DNA of 64,000 bases from Acetobacteraceae bacterium (GCA_027482245.1 JAIXWG010000062.1:1-64000); one strand, 5' to 3'; positions 43,734 to 52,551 are shown, counted from the first letter of the stretch. Notes: generated by a model not told the origin, from the sequence alone. Numbers and translations are program-made.

Positions 43734-44279
43734 ATGCCTCGCAGCATCCTTCCCACCGAAGCCGCCCGGCTGCTTCGTGACGACGGCGCGGTTCTCGTCG
43801 ATGTGCGGGAGCCGGGTGAGCATGCGCTGCTCCGCATCCCCGGCGCCCGCAACCTTCCCTTGTCGCGGCTGGAACAGCTGGCCCTGGCGGTGACGCCGGG
43901 GGCCACGGTGCTGTTCCACTGCCGCAGCGGCGCGCGCACCGCCGCCCATGCCGCGCGCCTCGCCGCCCGGGTGCCGGGCTGCCAGGCCTGCATCATCGAG
44001 GGCGGGATCGACGAATGGCGCGCCGCCGGGCTGCCGGTGGTGGAGGAGGCGGGCAGTCCGCTCGACCTGGCGCGGCAGGGCCAGATCACGGTGGGTGGCC
44101 TGCTGCTGGCCGGGGGCATGCTGGGCTTCCTGGTCTCGCCCTGGTTCCACCTGCTGCCGCTGCTGGTCGGCGCCTTCCTGGTCTTCGCCGGCGTCACCGG
44201 CCAGGTCAGCGTCATGCGGGTGCTGCTGCAGATGCCGTGGAACCGGCGCTTCCAGCCGGTGCTGTCCGCCCGCGCCTGA
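43734..44279 (+). CDS. Rhodanese-domain protein with C-terminal membrane segments
   Basis: 181 aa. A single rhodanese domain (about residues 5-110) with active-site loop CRSGART and catalytic Cys63, followed by two hydrophobic helices (about 122-165) in a DUF2892-type inner-membrane module ending MPWNRRFQP. The catalytic domain should sit at the cytoplasmic face and carry sulfur as persulfide. The 180-base gap before it holds no gene; an AT-richer stretch around 43640-43660 may be its promoter. It is convergent with the next Bug receptor gene. Confidence 0.87.
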   Translation: MPRSILPTEAARLLRDDGAVLVDVREPGEHALLRIPGARNLPLSRLEQLALAVTPGATVLFHCRSGARTAAHAARLAARVPGCQACIIEGGIDEWRAAGLPVVEEAGSPLDLARQGQITVGGLLLAGGMLGFLVSPWFHLLPLLVGAFLVFAGVTGQVSVMRVLLQMPWNRRFQPVLSARA

Positions 44280-44291
44280 GGCCGCGCGCCC

Positions 44292-45263
44292 CTATTCCGG
44301 GCGGATCCCGGCTTCCCGCAGCACGCGCGCCCAGCGCGTGAACTCCTCCTCCATGACCGCGGCGAAGCCGGCGGGCCCGGCTTCCCGCAGCCCGAAGCCG
44401 GCGGCCGCCAGGCGCGTGCGCAGCGTGGGGTCGGCGAAGGCGGTGGCGAGGTCCGTGTGCAGCCGCTCCACCAGGCCAGGCGCCATGCCGGGCGGGCCCT
44501 GGATGCCGAACCAGCTGCCGGCCTCGAAGCCCGGGTAGCCCTGCTCCGCGATGGTGGGCACCTCCGGCATCTCCGGCCAGCGCTGGGCGCCGGTGGTGCC
44601 AAGCGCCCTTTCGCGCCCGGCCTCCACGGCGGGCTTCGCCAGCACCATGGACTGGAAGGCGCCGGTCACCTCCCCGTTCAATACCGCGGCCTGGCCGAGC
44701 GCGGCGCCAGTGTACTGCACCACGGTGAATTCCACCCCCGCCATCTGCGCCAGCAGCAGCGCGGCCAGGTGCGGCGTGTTGCCGATGCCGGAGGAAGCCA
44801 GCGTCAACTCCCCCGGCCTGGCGCGGGCGAGCGCCACGAATTCCGCGAGGTTGCGCGCCGGCACGGCGGGATGCACCACCAGCGCGACCGGGTAGCCCGC
44901 CATCAGCAGCAGGGGCGTGAAGTCGCGGAGCGGGTGGTAGGGCAGGCGCGCGAAGAGCCCCGCCGCCTGCACCTGGGCGGAGGTGCCGAGCAGCAGCACA
45001 TGCCCGTCCGGCGCGGCGCGGGCGACGAATTCCGCGGCGATGTTGCCGCCGGCGCCGGGCCGGTTCTCCACCACCACGGATTGCCGCCACAGCGCCGTCA
45101 GCCGGTCCGCCATGCTGCGCGCCAGGATGTCCGTCGCACCCCCCGGCGCGAAGCCGGAGACGAGGCGTACCGGGCGGTTCGGGAAGGCCGGCTGCGCCCG
45201 CGCGGCCGGCGCCAGCGCGGCGGCGGCGGCAGGCAGGAACAGGCGGCGCGTGAGGCGTGGCAT
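44292..45263 (-). CDS. Bug family tripartite tricarboxylate receptor (TctC-like)
   Basis: 323 aa. Signal RRLFLPAAAAALAPAARAQ, then FPNRPVRLVSGFAPGGATD and ENRPGAGGNIAAEF. ATG at 45263 gives a signal of normal length; the frame upstream enters the regulatory gap. It is divergent from a TetR regulator across a dyad, so unlike the other receptors here it has an obvious local regulator. No membrane partner genes are nearby. Confidence 0.92.
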   Translation of the reverse strand: MPRLTRRLFLPAAAAALAPAARAQPAFPNRPVRLVSGFAPGGATDILARSMADRLTALWRQSVVVENRPGAGGNIAAEFVARAAPDGHVLLLGTSAQVQAAGLFARLPYHPLRDFTPLLLMAGYPVALVVHPAVPARNLAEFVALARARPGELTLASSGIGNTPHLAALLLAQMAGVEFTVVQYTGAALGQAAVLNGEVTGAFQSMVLAKPAVEAGRERALGTTGAQRWPEMPEVPTIAEQGYPGFEAGSWFGIQGPPGMAPGLVERLHTDLATAFADPTLRTRLAAAGFGLREAGPAGFAAVMEEEFTRWARVLREAGIRPE

Positions 45264-45366
45264 CGGCGTGTCCCGGCGCTGGAAAAAGACCGCGTCATGC
45301 TGCGCGGAACACCCCGCCACTGGCAATGAAAGCCTTGTCACAACTGGCTTCGCGCTGGCCTTCGAC

Positions 45367-45383
45367 CTGTATGGGCTATACAG
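45367..45383. promoter_or_regulatory. Inverted repeat, probable TetR operator
   Basis: CTGTAT-GGGCT-ATACAG, perfect 6-bp arms, lies in the gap between the divergent Bug receptor (ATG at 45263) and TetR (from 45428). The location fits autoregulation and control of the receptor gene by the TetR protein. Confidence 0.55.
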
Positions 45384-45427
45384 ATGCAGGCCGAGACTCG
45401 ACTGCACGAAGGCTGCTCCTCCCCCTC

Positions 45428-46129
45428 ATGCCGACATCCAGCCCCGCGCCCGCCATGGGCATCAGGGATGAGGTCGCCGCGCTGAAGCGCGAGCGCATCA
45501 TCACCGCCGCCGTCGAACTCTTCTACGACCGGGGCTACGAGAACACGACGCTGGACGCGGTGGCGGAGCGGCTGGGCGTCACCAAGCCCTTCATCTACGC
45601 GCATTTCAGTTCCAAGAGCGAATTGCTGGCAGAGATCTGCACCCGCGGCGTCGCCGCGGCGCTGCGGGCCATGGAGGGCGCGCTGGCGATGGAGGGCGCC
45701 GCGGCGCGGGAGAAGCTGGCCGAGCTGGGCCGGCGCTTCGTCACCGCGGTGCTGGAGAGCCAGAAATACATCGCCATCTTCACGCGGGAGGAGAAGAACC
45801 TGCTGCCGCGGGACTATGAGCGCGTCAGCCAGATGCGCCGCGACTTCGACCGCAAGCTGGCGGGACTGCTGACGGACGGCGTGGCCCGCGGCGAGTTCCG
45901 CATCGCCGATCCGCGCCTGGCCGCGCTGGCCATCGGCGGCATGGTGGGCTGGGCCTATGTCTGGTACCGCCCGACCGGCCGGCTTTCCGTCGCCGAACTG
46001 GCGGAGGAGATGGCGACGCTGGTGCTGGCCGTGGCGCAGGCCGTGCCGGCCCAGGCCACGACGCGGGTGAAGCGCCAGCCCGCCGCCCGCGCGCCCCGCA
46101 CGGGGACGACGCGCGCCGGGCGGCGCTGA
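45428..46129 (+). CDS. TetR-family transcriptional regulator
   Basis: 233 aa. N-terminal helix-turn-helix (ITAAVELFYDRGYENTTLDAVAERLGVTKPFIYAHFSSKSELL, residues about 24-66, given by position) followed by a ligand domain and a basic Arg/Pro-rich tail. The start is uncertain: ATG at 45428 or ATG at 45455 are both possible and neither has a clear ribosome site. It is divergent from a Bug receptor with an operator-like dyad between them. The inducer is unknown. Confidence 0.85.
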   Translation: MPTSSPAPAMGIRDEVAALKRERIITAAVELFYDRGYENTTLDAVAERLGVTKPFIYAHFSSKSELLAEICTRGVAAALRAMEGALAMEGAAAREKLAELGRRFVTAVLESQKYIAIFTREEKNLLPRDYERVSQMRRDFDRKLAGLLTDGVARGEFRIADPRLAALAIGGMVGWAYVWYRPTGRLSVAELAEEMATLVLAVAQAVPAQATTRVKRQPAARAPRTGTTRAGRR

Positions 46130-46199
46130 GACCCCTCCCCTGGCCTTCCCGCGCGCGGCACGACATGGTGCGCGCGACACTGGAGAAGACCGCGCCGGC

Positions 46200-46613
46200 A
46201 TGAGCTTCGACCCCGCGACCGAAGGCTGGGAACAGACCGATGCCTGGGGCCTGCCGGAATTCCTGCGCCCCATGTGGATGCGCCCCGACGAGACCGGCTT
46301 CTCCTGCGGCTTCCAGCCGAGCGCGGCGCTGAACAACGGCCGCGGCGTGATCCATGGCGGGATCCTCGCGACCTACATGGACCATTCGCTGGGCCGCACG
46401 GTGCGGGAAGCGGTGGGCCGCGTGCCGATCGCGACGATCCAGCTGGACCTGCACTACCTCGCCCCCGGGGACGTGACGCAGTTCGTGACGGTGAAGGGCG
46501 ACATCACGCGGCAGACGCGCAGCATCGTCTTCATCCGGGGGATGCTGACGCAGAACGGGAAGCCCGTGCTCTCGGCCAACGGGATATGGAAGGTGCTCTC
46601 CCCGAAGGCCTGA
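46200..46613 (+). CDS. PaaI-type hotdog thioesterase
   Basis: 137 aa. The hotdog-fold active-site segment GVIHGGILATYMDHSLG (residues about 49-65) is typical of PaaI-like acyl-CoA thioesterases, which release CoA from aromatic or medium acyl thioesters. The C-terminal strand ends LSANGIWKVL. A GC hairpin (46159-46186) lies just upstream. It stands 70 bases after the TetR gene and might share its transcript. Confidence 0.82.
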   Translation: MSFDPATEGWEQTDAWGLPEFLRPMWMRPDETGFSCGFQPSAALNNGRGVIHGGILATYMDHSLGRTVREAVGRVPIATIQLDLHYLAPGDVTQFVTVKGDITRQTRSIVFIRGMLTQNGKPVLSANGIWKVLSPKA

Positions 46614-46676
46614 CCCCGGGCTGCGCCGCGCGCGATCCCTTGCTAGAACCGCGCGAGTTCAGCGGGAGAACGAGTC

Positions 46677-47387
46677 ATGAAGGTCACCTGGTTCGGCCAT
46701 TCGGCCTATCGCCTCGAATTCGGCAAGTCGGTCGTCATGATCGACCCCTTCCTGACCGGCAACCCGGTCTTCAAGGGTGATCCCGTCGCGGCCTCCGCCG
46801 GCGCGACGCATGTCCTCATCACCCATGGCCACAGCGACCATGTCGGCGACGCGCTCGCGATCCATGAGCGTACCGGCGCCGCCGTCGTCGCCAATTTCGA
46901 GATCTGCATGTTCCTGGCCCGCAAGGGCCTCAAGGCCATGGACCCGATGAACACCGGCGGCACGACCGACCAGGGCGAGTTCACGACGACCATGACCATC
47001 GCCTTCCACTCCTCCGCCGTCATGGACGAGAACGGTGTGACGCAGGACCTCGGCCTGCCGGGCGGGCTGGTCGTGACGCCGAAGATCGCGGGGGAGCCCA
47101 CGGTCTACCACATGGGCGACACCGACGTGTTCAGCGACATGGCGCTGATCGATGAGTTGCATAAGCCCTCCGTCGCCTTCGTGCCGGTCGGCGACCGCTT
47201 CACCATGGACGGCAAGCGCGGCGCGCTGGCTGTGAAGCGCTTCCTGCCGAGCGTGAAGACGGCCATCCCCTGCCACTTCGGCACCTTCGGGCTGCTGGCG
47301 GCGGCGCCGGACGCTTTTGTCAGCGCCATGGAAGGCGCTTCCGCGAAGGTGCTGGTGCCGGAGATCGGGGTGCCGTTCAACGTTTGA
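46677..47387 (+). CDS. Metal-dependent hydrolase, UPF0173 type
   Basis: 236 aa. The metallo-beta-lactamase fold begins MKVTWFGHSAYRLEFGK, with the zinc motif HGHSDH at residues 50-55 and a late CHFGTF. Length and motifs match the UPF0173 family (YtkL-like), whose substrate is undefined. The soluble cytoplasmic enzyme has no signal. A terminator follows at 47407. Confidence 0.9.
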   Translation: MKVTWFGHSAYRLEFGKSVVMIDPFLTGNPVFKGDPVAASAGATHVLITHGHSDHVGDALAIHERTGAAVVANFEICMFLARKGLKAMDPMNTGGTTDQGEFTTTMTIAFHSSAVMDENGVTQDLGLPGGLVVTPKIAGEPTVYHMGDTDVFSDMALIDELHKPSVAFVPVGDRFTMDGKRGALAVKRFLPSVKTAIPCHFGTFGLLAAAPDAFVSAMEGASAKVLVPEIGVPFNV

Positions 47388-47406
47388 GGGATCTCCCCTC
47401 ACCCAA

Positions 47407-47434
47407 CCCTCTCCCCGCTGGGGAGAGGGCTTTT
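47407..47434 (+). terminator. Rho-independent terminator
   Basis: CCCTCTCCCC (47407-47416), GCT loop, GGGGAGAGGG (47420-47429), then CTTTT. It ends the UPF0173 gene. The convergent oxidase gene ends 6 bases beyond, so the hairpin may serve both. Confidence 0.8.
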
Positions 47435-47439
47435 CGAGT

Positions 47440-48540
47440 CTAGGCGAAGGCGGCAAGCACTTCGTCGGCCAGGGCCATCGAGGCGGTCAGGCCGGGGCTC
47501 TCGATGCCGAACATGTTGACCAGGCCTGGCACGCCGTGGACGGCGGGGCCCTGGACGACGAAATCCTGGCCCGGCGCGCCCTTCGGCACCGTCTTGGGGC
47601 GGATGCCGCAATAGCCCGGCGCCAGCACGCCGTCCGGCAGTTCCGGCCACCACCGCCGGATCGACTCGTAGAAGCTGTCGCCGCGTCGCGGATCGACGCT
47701 GTACTCGATGCTGTCGATCCACTCGACATCCGGCCCGAACCGCGCCTGTCCACCGAGGTCGATCGTGAGGTGCGTGCCCAGCCCCCCCGGCACCGGCACG
47801 GGATAGATCAGGCGAGAGAAGGGCGACCTCATCGCCAGGGTGAAGTAGTTGCCCTTGGCGTAATAGGCCGTCGGCACGTGTTCCGGCGGCAGCCCCGCGA
47901 TCTTCCGCCCCAGCGCCGGCGCATGCAGCCCCGCGGCATTCACCAGCATCCGCGCATGCAGCTGCATCGGCTCCGCGCCGCCAATCTGCAGGGCGAAGCC
48001 TGAATTCGTGACGGTCACGCCCTCCACCGGGGCGTGGAAGACGAACATCCCCCCGGCATGCTCCACATCGCCCTGCATCGACAGCATGAAGGCGTGGCTG
48101 TCCACGATGCCGGTGGAGGGCGAGACCAGCGCCGCCGTGCAGGTCAGCATGGGCTCGATCGCCCGCGCCTCCGCCCCCGTGATGAAGCGGAGGTCGTCGA
48201 CGCCATTCACCGCGGCCCGCTGGCGAATGCCCTCCAGCTGCTCGGCCTCGGCCTCGCTGGTGGCCACGATCAGCTTGCCGCAATTGCGGTGCGGCACGCC
48301 GCGTTCGGCGCAATAGGCGTAGAGCTTCTTCTTGCCGGCGACACAGGTCTTCGCCATCAGGCTGCCGGCCTTGTAGTAGATGCCGGCGTGGATGACCTCG
48401 CTGTTGCGGGAGGACGTCTCGGTGCCAATGCCCTCGGCCGCGTCCAGCACCAGCACCTCATGCCCCGCCAGGGCCAGGGCGCGCGCGACGGCGATGCCGA
48501 CCACGCCCGCGCCCACCACCACGCACTCGACCTCGTCCAT
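47440..48540 (-). CDS. FAD-dependent oxidoreductase, L-2-hydroxyglutarate oxidase (LhgO)-like
   Basis: 366 aa. The FAD-binding loop GAGVVG lies at residues 10-15 with VLVLDAAEGIGTETSSRNSEVIHAG closing the nucleotide fold (residues 29-53), a segment typical of the DAO/LhgO group. Further along are VSPSTGIVDSHAF and the C-terminal FGIESPGLTASMALAD. These enzymes oxidise L-2-hydroxyglutarate or similar hydroxy acids and feed electrons to the quinone pool or oxygen. It has no signal and no obvious operon partner. Confidence 0.87.
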   Translation of the reverse strand: MDEVECVVVGAGVVGIAVARALALAGHEVLVLDAAEGIGTETSSRNSEVIHAGIYYKAGSLMAKTCVAGKKKLYAYCAERGVPHRNCGKLIVATSEAEAEQLEGIRQRAAVNGVDDLRFITGAEARAIEPMLTCTAALVSPSTGIVDSHAFMLSMQGDVEHAGGMFVFHAPVEGVTVTNSGFALQIGGAEPMQLHARMLVNAAGLHAPALGRKIAGLPPEHVPTAYYAKGNYFTLAMRSPFSRLIYPVPVPGGLGTHLTIDLGGQARFGPDVEWIDSIEYSVDPRRGDSFYESIRRWWPELPDGVLAPGYCGIRPKTVPKGAPGQDFVVQGPAVHGVPGLVNMFGIESPGLTASMALADEVLAAFA

Positions 48541-48690
48541 CGTCGTTCCCGGATCGTCGCTTCCCGGGGATGCGTAGGGCAGAAGACCGGGGCTTGGGAA
48601 GGTCCGCCCCCGTCACGAGGCCTCGCGGATTCCCCGTTGGCAGGACGCGGCCACCGGGCGCAGCATGGCGGCAGGGACGGAGGAAAACCC

Positions 48691-49731
48691 ATGTCGCTCT
48701 TCAGGAAGCGGTCCGCCGCCGCGCTGCGGGCCGAGGCCGTGACACCGACGCGCCGCCAGTTGCTGGCCATGGGCTGCGCCTGCTGCGTCGCCTCCGGCCT
48801 GCCGATCAGCGAGGCCGTGGCCCAGTCCGCGGGCGTGCAGCAGCACCTGGCCGCGGCGCGGGCGGCGGCGGGCGACGACCTTCAGCACCTGATGCGGCTG
48901 GGCGAGGAAGCTTCCCCAACCCCCGGGCTGCGGCTGCCGACGCCGGACCAGCAGCGCGCCATCCCGACGCCGCCGCCGGCCAAGGCCTTCGACAACCTCG
49001 TCTTCCTTGGCAACCACTGGGTTTCCGCCTGGGCGCTGCTGACCAGCGACGGCATCATCCTGATCGACGGCATGGACCACGACGCCATGGCGGAGCGGGA
49101 CATCGATGGCGGGCTGCGGCGCATGGGCCTCGACCCCGCCCAGGTGAAGCTAATCATCGTCACGCATGGCCATGCCGACCATTACGGCGGCTGCGGCCAC
49201 TTCACCCGCCGCTACGGCAGCCGCGTGGTGATGAGCGAGACGGATTGGCAGATGATGGATTCCGGCCGGCTGGAGTTCGACCGCCCCGAACTCGGCCGCC
49301 CGCCCCGGCGCGACTTTTCCGTCAGTGACGGCAGCCAGGTGAGGCTGGGCGACACCGTGGTCGATATCCTGTCCACCCCGGGCCACACCCGGGGCACGAT
49401 CAGCCTGATCTTCGACCTGAAGCAGGGCGCCTCCACCCACCGGGCGATGCTGTGGGGCGGCACCTCCTTCAATTTCGGCCGCCAGCCGGACCGCATCCCC
49501 CGGCTGCAGAGCTACATCGACGGCACCGCCCGGGCGCGGGACGTCGCGGGCCAGCGGAACATCGACGTCTTCCTGTCCAACCACGCCAGCTTCGACCAGG
49601 CGATCACCAAGCTGGAGCGGATGCGCGGCGGGGGCGAGAACCTCTTCGTCAACGGCACCGCCACAACGCAGCGGGCGCTGACGGTGATGCATGAATGCGC
49701 GCGGGCGACGATGGTGGCCTGGACGGCGTGA
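48691..49731 (+). CDS. Exported metallo-beta-lactamase-fold hydrolase (subclass B3-like)
   Basis: 346 aa. A Tat-like signal (TRRQLLAMGCACCVASG, residues 20-36) is cleaved near EAVAQ. Zinc ligands lie in HGHADH (His159, His161, Asp163, His164), with later TPGHTRG and SNHASF. The HxHxDH motif and long N-terminal lead-in resemble subclass B3 lactamases and related periplasmic lactone hydrolases. Beta-lactam activity cannot be assumed. ATG at 48691 has GGAGGAAAA upstream. Confidence 0.87.
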   Translation: MSLFRKRSAAALRAEAVTPTRRQLLAMGCACCVASGLPISEAVAQSAGVQQHLAAARAAAGDDLQHLMRLGEEASPTPGLRLPTPDQQRAIPTPPPAKAFDNLVFLGNHWVSAWALLTSDGIILIDGMDHDAMAERDIDGGLRRMGLDPAQVKLIIVTHGHADHYGGCGHFTRRYGSRVVMSETDWQMMDSGRLEFDRPELGRPPRRDFSVSDGSQVRLGDTVVDILSTPGHTRGTISLIFDLKQGASTHRAMLWGGTSFNFGRQPDRIPRLQSYIDGTARARDVAGQRNIDVFLSNHASFDQAITKLERMRGGGENLFVNGTATTQRALTVMHECARATMVAWTA

Positions 49732-49775
49732 GCCGTTGCTCAAATGGCGCTAAATTCCTAGGCCGATTATGCCGG

Positions 49776-49793
49776 TTTAGCACCTTTAGCACC
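49776..49793. repeat. Tandem 9-bp repeat
   Basis: TTTAGCACC occurs twice without a gap, and its core appears inverted as GCTAAA at 49749-49754. It lies just after the B3-like gene in a 220-base gap that also holds a hairpin and an SOS-box-like sequence. Function unknown. Confidence 0.5.
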
Positions 49794-49832
49794 GATTTCG
49801 GGGGCGGATTGCCCGCCACCCGGACCAGGCTT

Positions 49833-49859
49833 CGGCGTTGCGGCAGCCCCGCAACGCCG
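49833..49859. other. GC-rich stem-loop
   Basis: CGGCGTTGCGG pairs exactly with CCGCAACGCCG around a 5-base loop. No T-run follows on either side, so it is not a classic terminator, though it lies between convergent genes. Confidence 0.5.
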
Positions 49860-49907
49860 ACCCAACCGGGTCATAGGGCGCCGCGCAACTGTCCCCCATG
49901 ATGTTAG

Positions 49908-49922
49908 GAACATAAAAGGAAC
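49908..49922. promoter_or_regulatory. LexA (SOS) box-like sequence, orphan
   Basis: GAAC-ATAAAAG-GAAC on the plus strand, which is GTTC-CTTTTAT-GTTC on the minus strand. This matches exactly the GTTC-N7-GTTC direct-repeat box bound by LexA in alphaproteobacteria. It lies between two convergent genes rather than upstream of a repair gene. Only a 37-codon frame of unknown merit (ATG at 49899, minus strand) follows it. See the finding. Confidence 0.55.
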
Positions 49923-49951
49923 AAGAGTGCCGGCGCCAGCGGAATCGTCCG

Positions 49952-50905
49952 TCAGTTCTGCTGCACCCCCGCCGCCTTCACCACCGGCGCCCAGACGCGC
50001 GCGAAATCCGCGACCACGGCCTGGAACTCCGCCGCCGAGAGCGCCCGCGCCGGCGGGTAGAGGCCTGCGGCTTCCAGGCGCTGGACCGTATCGGCCTCCG
50101 CCACGATCCGCGCCACGGCCGCGTTCACGCGGGCCACGAAGGCCGGGTCCATGCCGCGCGGACCCGACACGCCCGTCCAGCTGGTGGCACTCAGCGCCGG
50201 GAAGCCGAGGCTGGCGTAGGTCGGCACGCCCGGCAGGGGCGCGAAGGCCTCGGCCGAAGAGACGGCGAGTGCCCTTGCCTGGCCGCCGGTGATGGCGCCG
50301 GTGGTGCCGGCGAGTGGCGTCAGCAGGCTGTCCACCGTGCCGCCGATCAGGTCCTGCAGCGCCGGGCCGGTGCCGCGGTAGGGCACATGGACCAGGCGCG
50401 CCCCGGTCAGGCTGCCCAGCATCTCCCCCTGAAGGTGCTGCAGCGACCCGACGCCGGTGGAGGCGAAGCTCAGACCCTGGGCGCGGGTTTTCGCCGCCGC
50501 CAGGAAGTCGGCCAGCGTTCGGTACGGGCTGGCGGCCGGCACGAGCAGGACGGTGGGTGTCTCCGCCACCATGGCCATATGAGAAAAATCGCGGTCGCTG
50601 TCGTAGGGCGGGTTGGCGGCGGCGAGCGGCACGATCCCGTGGGGGGAGGTGTTGGAGATGCCGATGGTGTTGCCGTCCGGCGCCGCCCTCGCCATGGCTT
50701 CGGCGCCCAGCATCCCGCCGGCGCCGGGGCGGTTTTCCACCACGATAGTCCGGCCGAGGGCGGCGGAGAGCGGCGGCGCCACGATGCGCGCCGTGACGTC
50801 GCTGGCGCCCCCGGGCGCGAAGGGGACGATCATGCGGATCGCGGGCCCGGATTGGGCATGGGCCAGGCCGGGGATGACCAGCAACAGGGCAAGCAGCGCG
50901 CGCAT
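49952..50905 (-). CDS. Bug family tripartite tricarboxylate receptor (TctC-like)
   Basis: 317 aa. A short signal (MRALLALLLVIPGLAHAQ) leads into AIRMIVPFAPGGASD and ENRPGAGGMLGAEAM, with the typical VPYRGTGPALQDLIGG later. ATG at 50905 is the only start that gives a normal signal. Single gene, no membrane partners; divergent from thrC across a two-hairpin repeat. The ligand is unknown. Confidence 0.92.
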   Translation of the reverse strand: MRALLALLLVIPGLAHAQSGPAIRMIVPFAPGGASDVTARIVAPPLSAALGRTIVVENRPGAGGMLGAEAMARAAPDGNTIGISNTSPHGIVPLAAANPPYDSDRDFSHMAMVAETPTVLLVPAASPYRTLADFLAAAKTRAQGLSFASTGVGSLQHLQGEMLGSLTGARLVHVPYRGTGPALQDLIGGTVDSLLTPLAGTTGAITGGQARALAVSSAEAFAPLPGVPTYASLGFPALSATSWTGVSGPRGMDPAFVARVNAAVARIVAEADTVQRLEAAGLYPPARALSAAEFQAVVADFARVWAPVVKAAGVQQN

Positions 50906-50988
50906 CGGGTGGTTTCCGCTCGTTTTCCCCTGTGTCGAGCAAGGTGCGTGCCGGTGGCTTTTTGGCGCGGAATCAACCTGATGACGGC

Positions 50989-51043
50989 CCAGGCCCGTCT
51001 CGGGCCTGGCGGGTGGGGTTCCGGGGAGGGCAGCGCCCTCCCC
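50989..51043 (+). repeat. Two-hairpin intergenic repeat, copy 3
   Basis: CCAGGCCCG / CGGGCCTGG with a TCT loop (50989-51009), linker CGGGTGGGGTTCC, then GGGGAGGGC / GCCCTCCCC with an AGC loop (51023-51043). It is nearly identical to 1662-1715 except that both sides of the first stem have changed together. Here it sits between divergent genes, so terminating transcription is not its only possible role. Confidence 0.65.
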
Positions 51044-51098
51044 GTTTTCCCCGCGCCTCCCCTCGCCCTGTCGCCCCCGGCGCACTAGGTTCCGGCCC

Positions 51099-52502
51099 AT
51101 GCGCTACATCTCCACCCGTGGCGAGGCTTCGCCCCGCGACTTCGAAGGCGTTCTCCTGGCCGGGCTGGCCGAGGATGGGGGCCTGTTCGTTCCCGAGACC
51201 TGGCCGGTGCTGACCAGCGCCGAGTGGCGCGCCCTGCGTGGCCTGCCCTATCCGCAGCTGGCGGCGCGCATCCTGTCGCTGTTCACCGGCGGGCAGCCGG
51301 ATGAGGCCGTGCTGCGCCCGATGCTGGAGAAGGCCTATGCCGGCTTCTCCACCCCCGCCGTGGCGCCGCTGGTGCAGATCGACCATCGGACCTTTGCGCT
51401 GGAGCTGTTCCACGGCCCGACGCTCGCCTTCAAGGACATGGCGATGCAGGCGCTGGGCCCGCTCTTCGACCATGTGCTGACAAGGCGTGGGGAGCGGGTG
51501 ACGATCGTCGGCGCGACCAGCGGCGACACGGGTTCGGCGGCGATCGAGGCCTGCCGCGACCGAGCCGCGATCGACATCGTCATCCTGCATCCCGAGGGCC
51601 GGACGAGTGCCGTGCAGCGGCGGCAGATGACGACGGTGATGGCGGACAACGTCGCCAACATCGCGCTCGACGGGTCCTTCGATGATTGCCAGGACCTGGT
51701 GAAGGCGATGTTCGCCGATGCGGATTTCCGCGGCGAGATGCGGCTCTCTGCCGTCAACTCCATCAACTGGGCGCGGATCGCGCTGCAGATCCCCTATTAC
51801 GTCGCCTCGGCGCTGGCGCTGGGGGCGCCGGACCGGGAAGTGGCCTTCGCGGTGCCGACGGGCAATTTCGGCAATGTGCTGGCCGCCTGGGCGGCGCGGC
51901 GGATGGGGCTGCCGATCTCCCAGCTCATCGTGGGGTCCAACCGCAACGACATCCTGGTGCGCTGGATCAGCGGCAACGACATGTCGGCGCGCGCGGTCGA
52001 GCCCTCCCACAGCCCGTCCATGGACATCCAGGTCAGCTCCAACTTCGAGCGGCTGCTATTCGAACTGCTGGGCCGGGATGCCAAGGCGACGGCGGAGACG
52101 ATGCGGCGCTTCCGGTCGGAGGGACGCATGCCCGTGCCGGATGCGGCGTGGAAGAGCGCCTGCCAGGTCTTCCGCGGCTTCGCACTGGATGATCCGGGGA
52201 CGCTCGAGGAAATCACGCGGCTGAACGGCCAGGGGTACCTGGCCGATCCGCACACCGCGATCGGCATCGCGGCCGCCATGGCCGTGCCGCCCGCCGACCC
52301 CGCCATCCCCGTCATCGTCGCCGCCACCGCGCATCCCGCGAAGTTCCCGGATGCGGTGCGCCAGGCGACGGGGGTGGAGGCGCCGCTGCCGCCGCGCCTC
52401 GCGGACCTCTACGACCGGCCGGAACGCTTCACGCGCCTGCCCAATGACCTCGCCCTGGTGGAGGCTTTCGTGCGCGCCCATGCGCGGCGGAACACCGCCT
52501 GA
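51099..52502 (+). CDS. thrC: Threonine synthase
   Basis: 467 aa, the longer proteobacterial form. PLP enzyme converting O-phosphohomoserine to threonine. PLP Lys112 lies in HGPTLAFKDMAMQ. The N-terminal MRYISTRGEASPRDFEGVLLAGLAEDGGLF region (residues 1-30) is typical, as are GATSGDTGSAA for phosphate binding and VPTGNFGNVLAAW. It is followed after 49 bases by an M16 peptidase, an arrangement common in alphaproteobacteria. Confidence 0.96.
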   Translation: MRYISTRGEASPRDFEGVLLAGLAEDGGLFVPETWPVLTSAEWRALRGLPYPQLAARILSLFTGGQPDEAVLRPMLEKAYAGFSTPAVAPLVQIDHRTFALELFHGPTLAFKDMAMQALGPLFDHVLTRRGERVTIVGATSGDTGSAAIEACRDRAAIDIVILHPEGRTSAVQRRQMTTVMADNVANIALDGSFDDCQDLVKAMFADADFRGEMRLSAVNSINWARIALQIPYYVASALALGAPDREVAFAVPTGNFGNVLAAWAARRMGLPISQLIVGSNRNDILVRWISGNDMSARAVEPSHSPSMDIQVSSNFERLLFELLGRDAKATAETMRRFRSEGRMPVPDAAWKSACQVFRGFALDDPGTLEEITRLNGQGYLADPHTAIGIAAAMAVPPADPAIPVIVAATAHPAKFPDAVRQATGVEAPLPPRLADLYDRPERFTRLPNDLALVEAFVRAHARRNTA

Positions 52503-52551
52503 GGCCCTCCCCGGATTCACCGCCCGCAGGGGCGCAAGGACAACAACACCC

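Noticed and set aside
49833..49859. Hairpin between the B3-like and Bug genes as a terminator
   Set aside because: The stem is strong but neither side has a T-run.
49786..49899. 37-codon minus-strand frame just after the SOS-box-like sequence
   Set aside because: No ribosome site, low-complexity Arg/Gly/Cys composition and no recognisable family. Mentioned only as part of the SOS-box finding.
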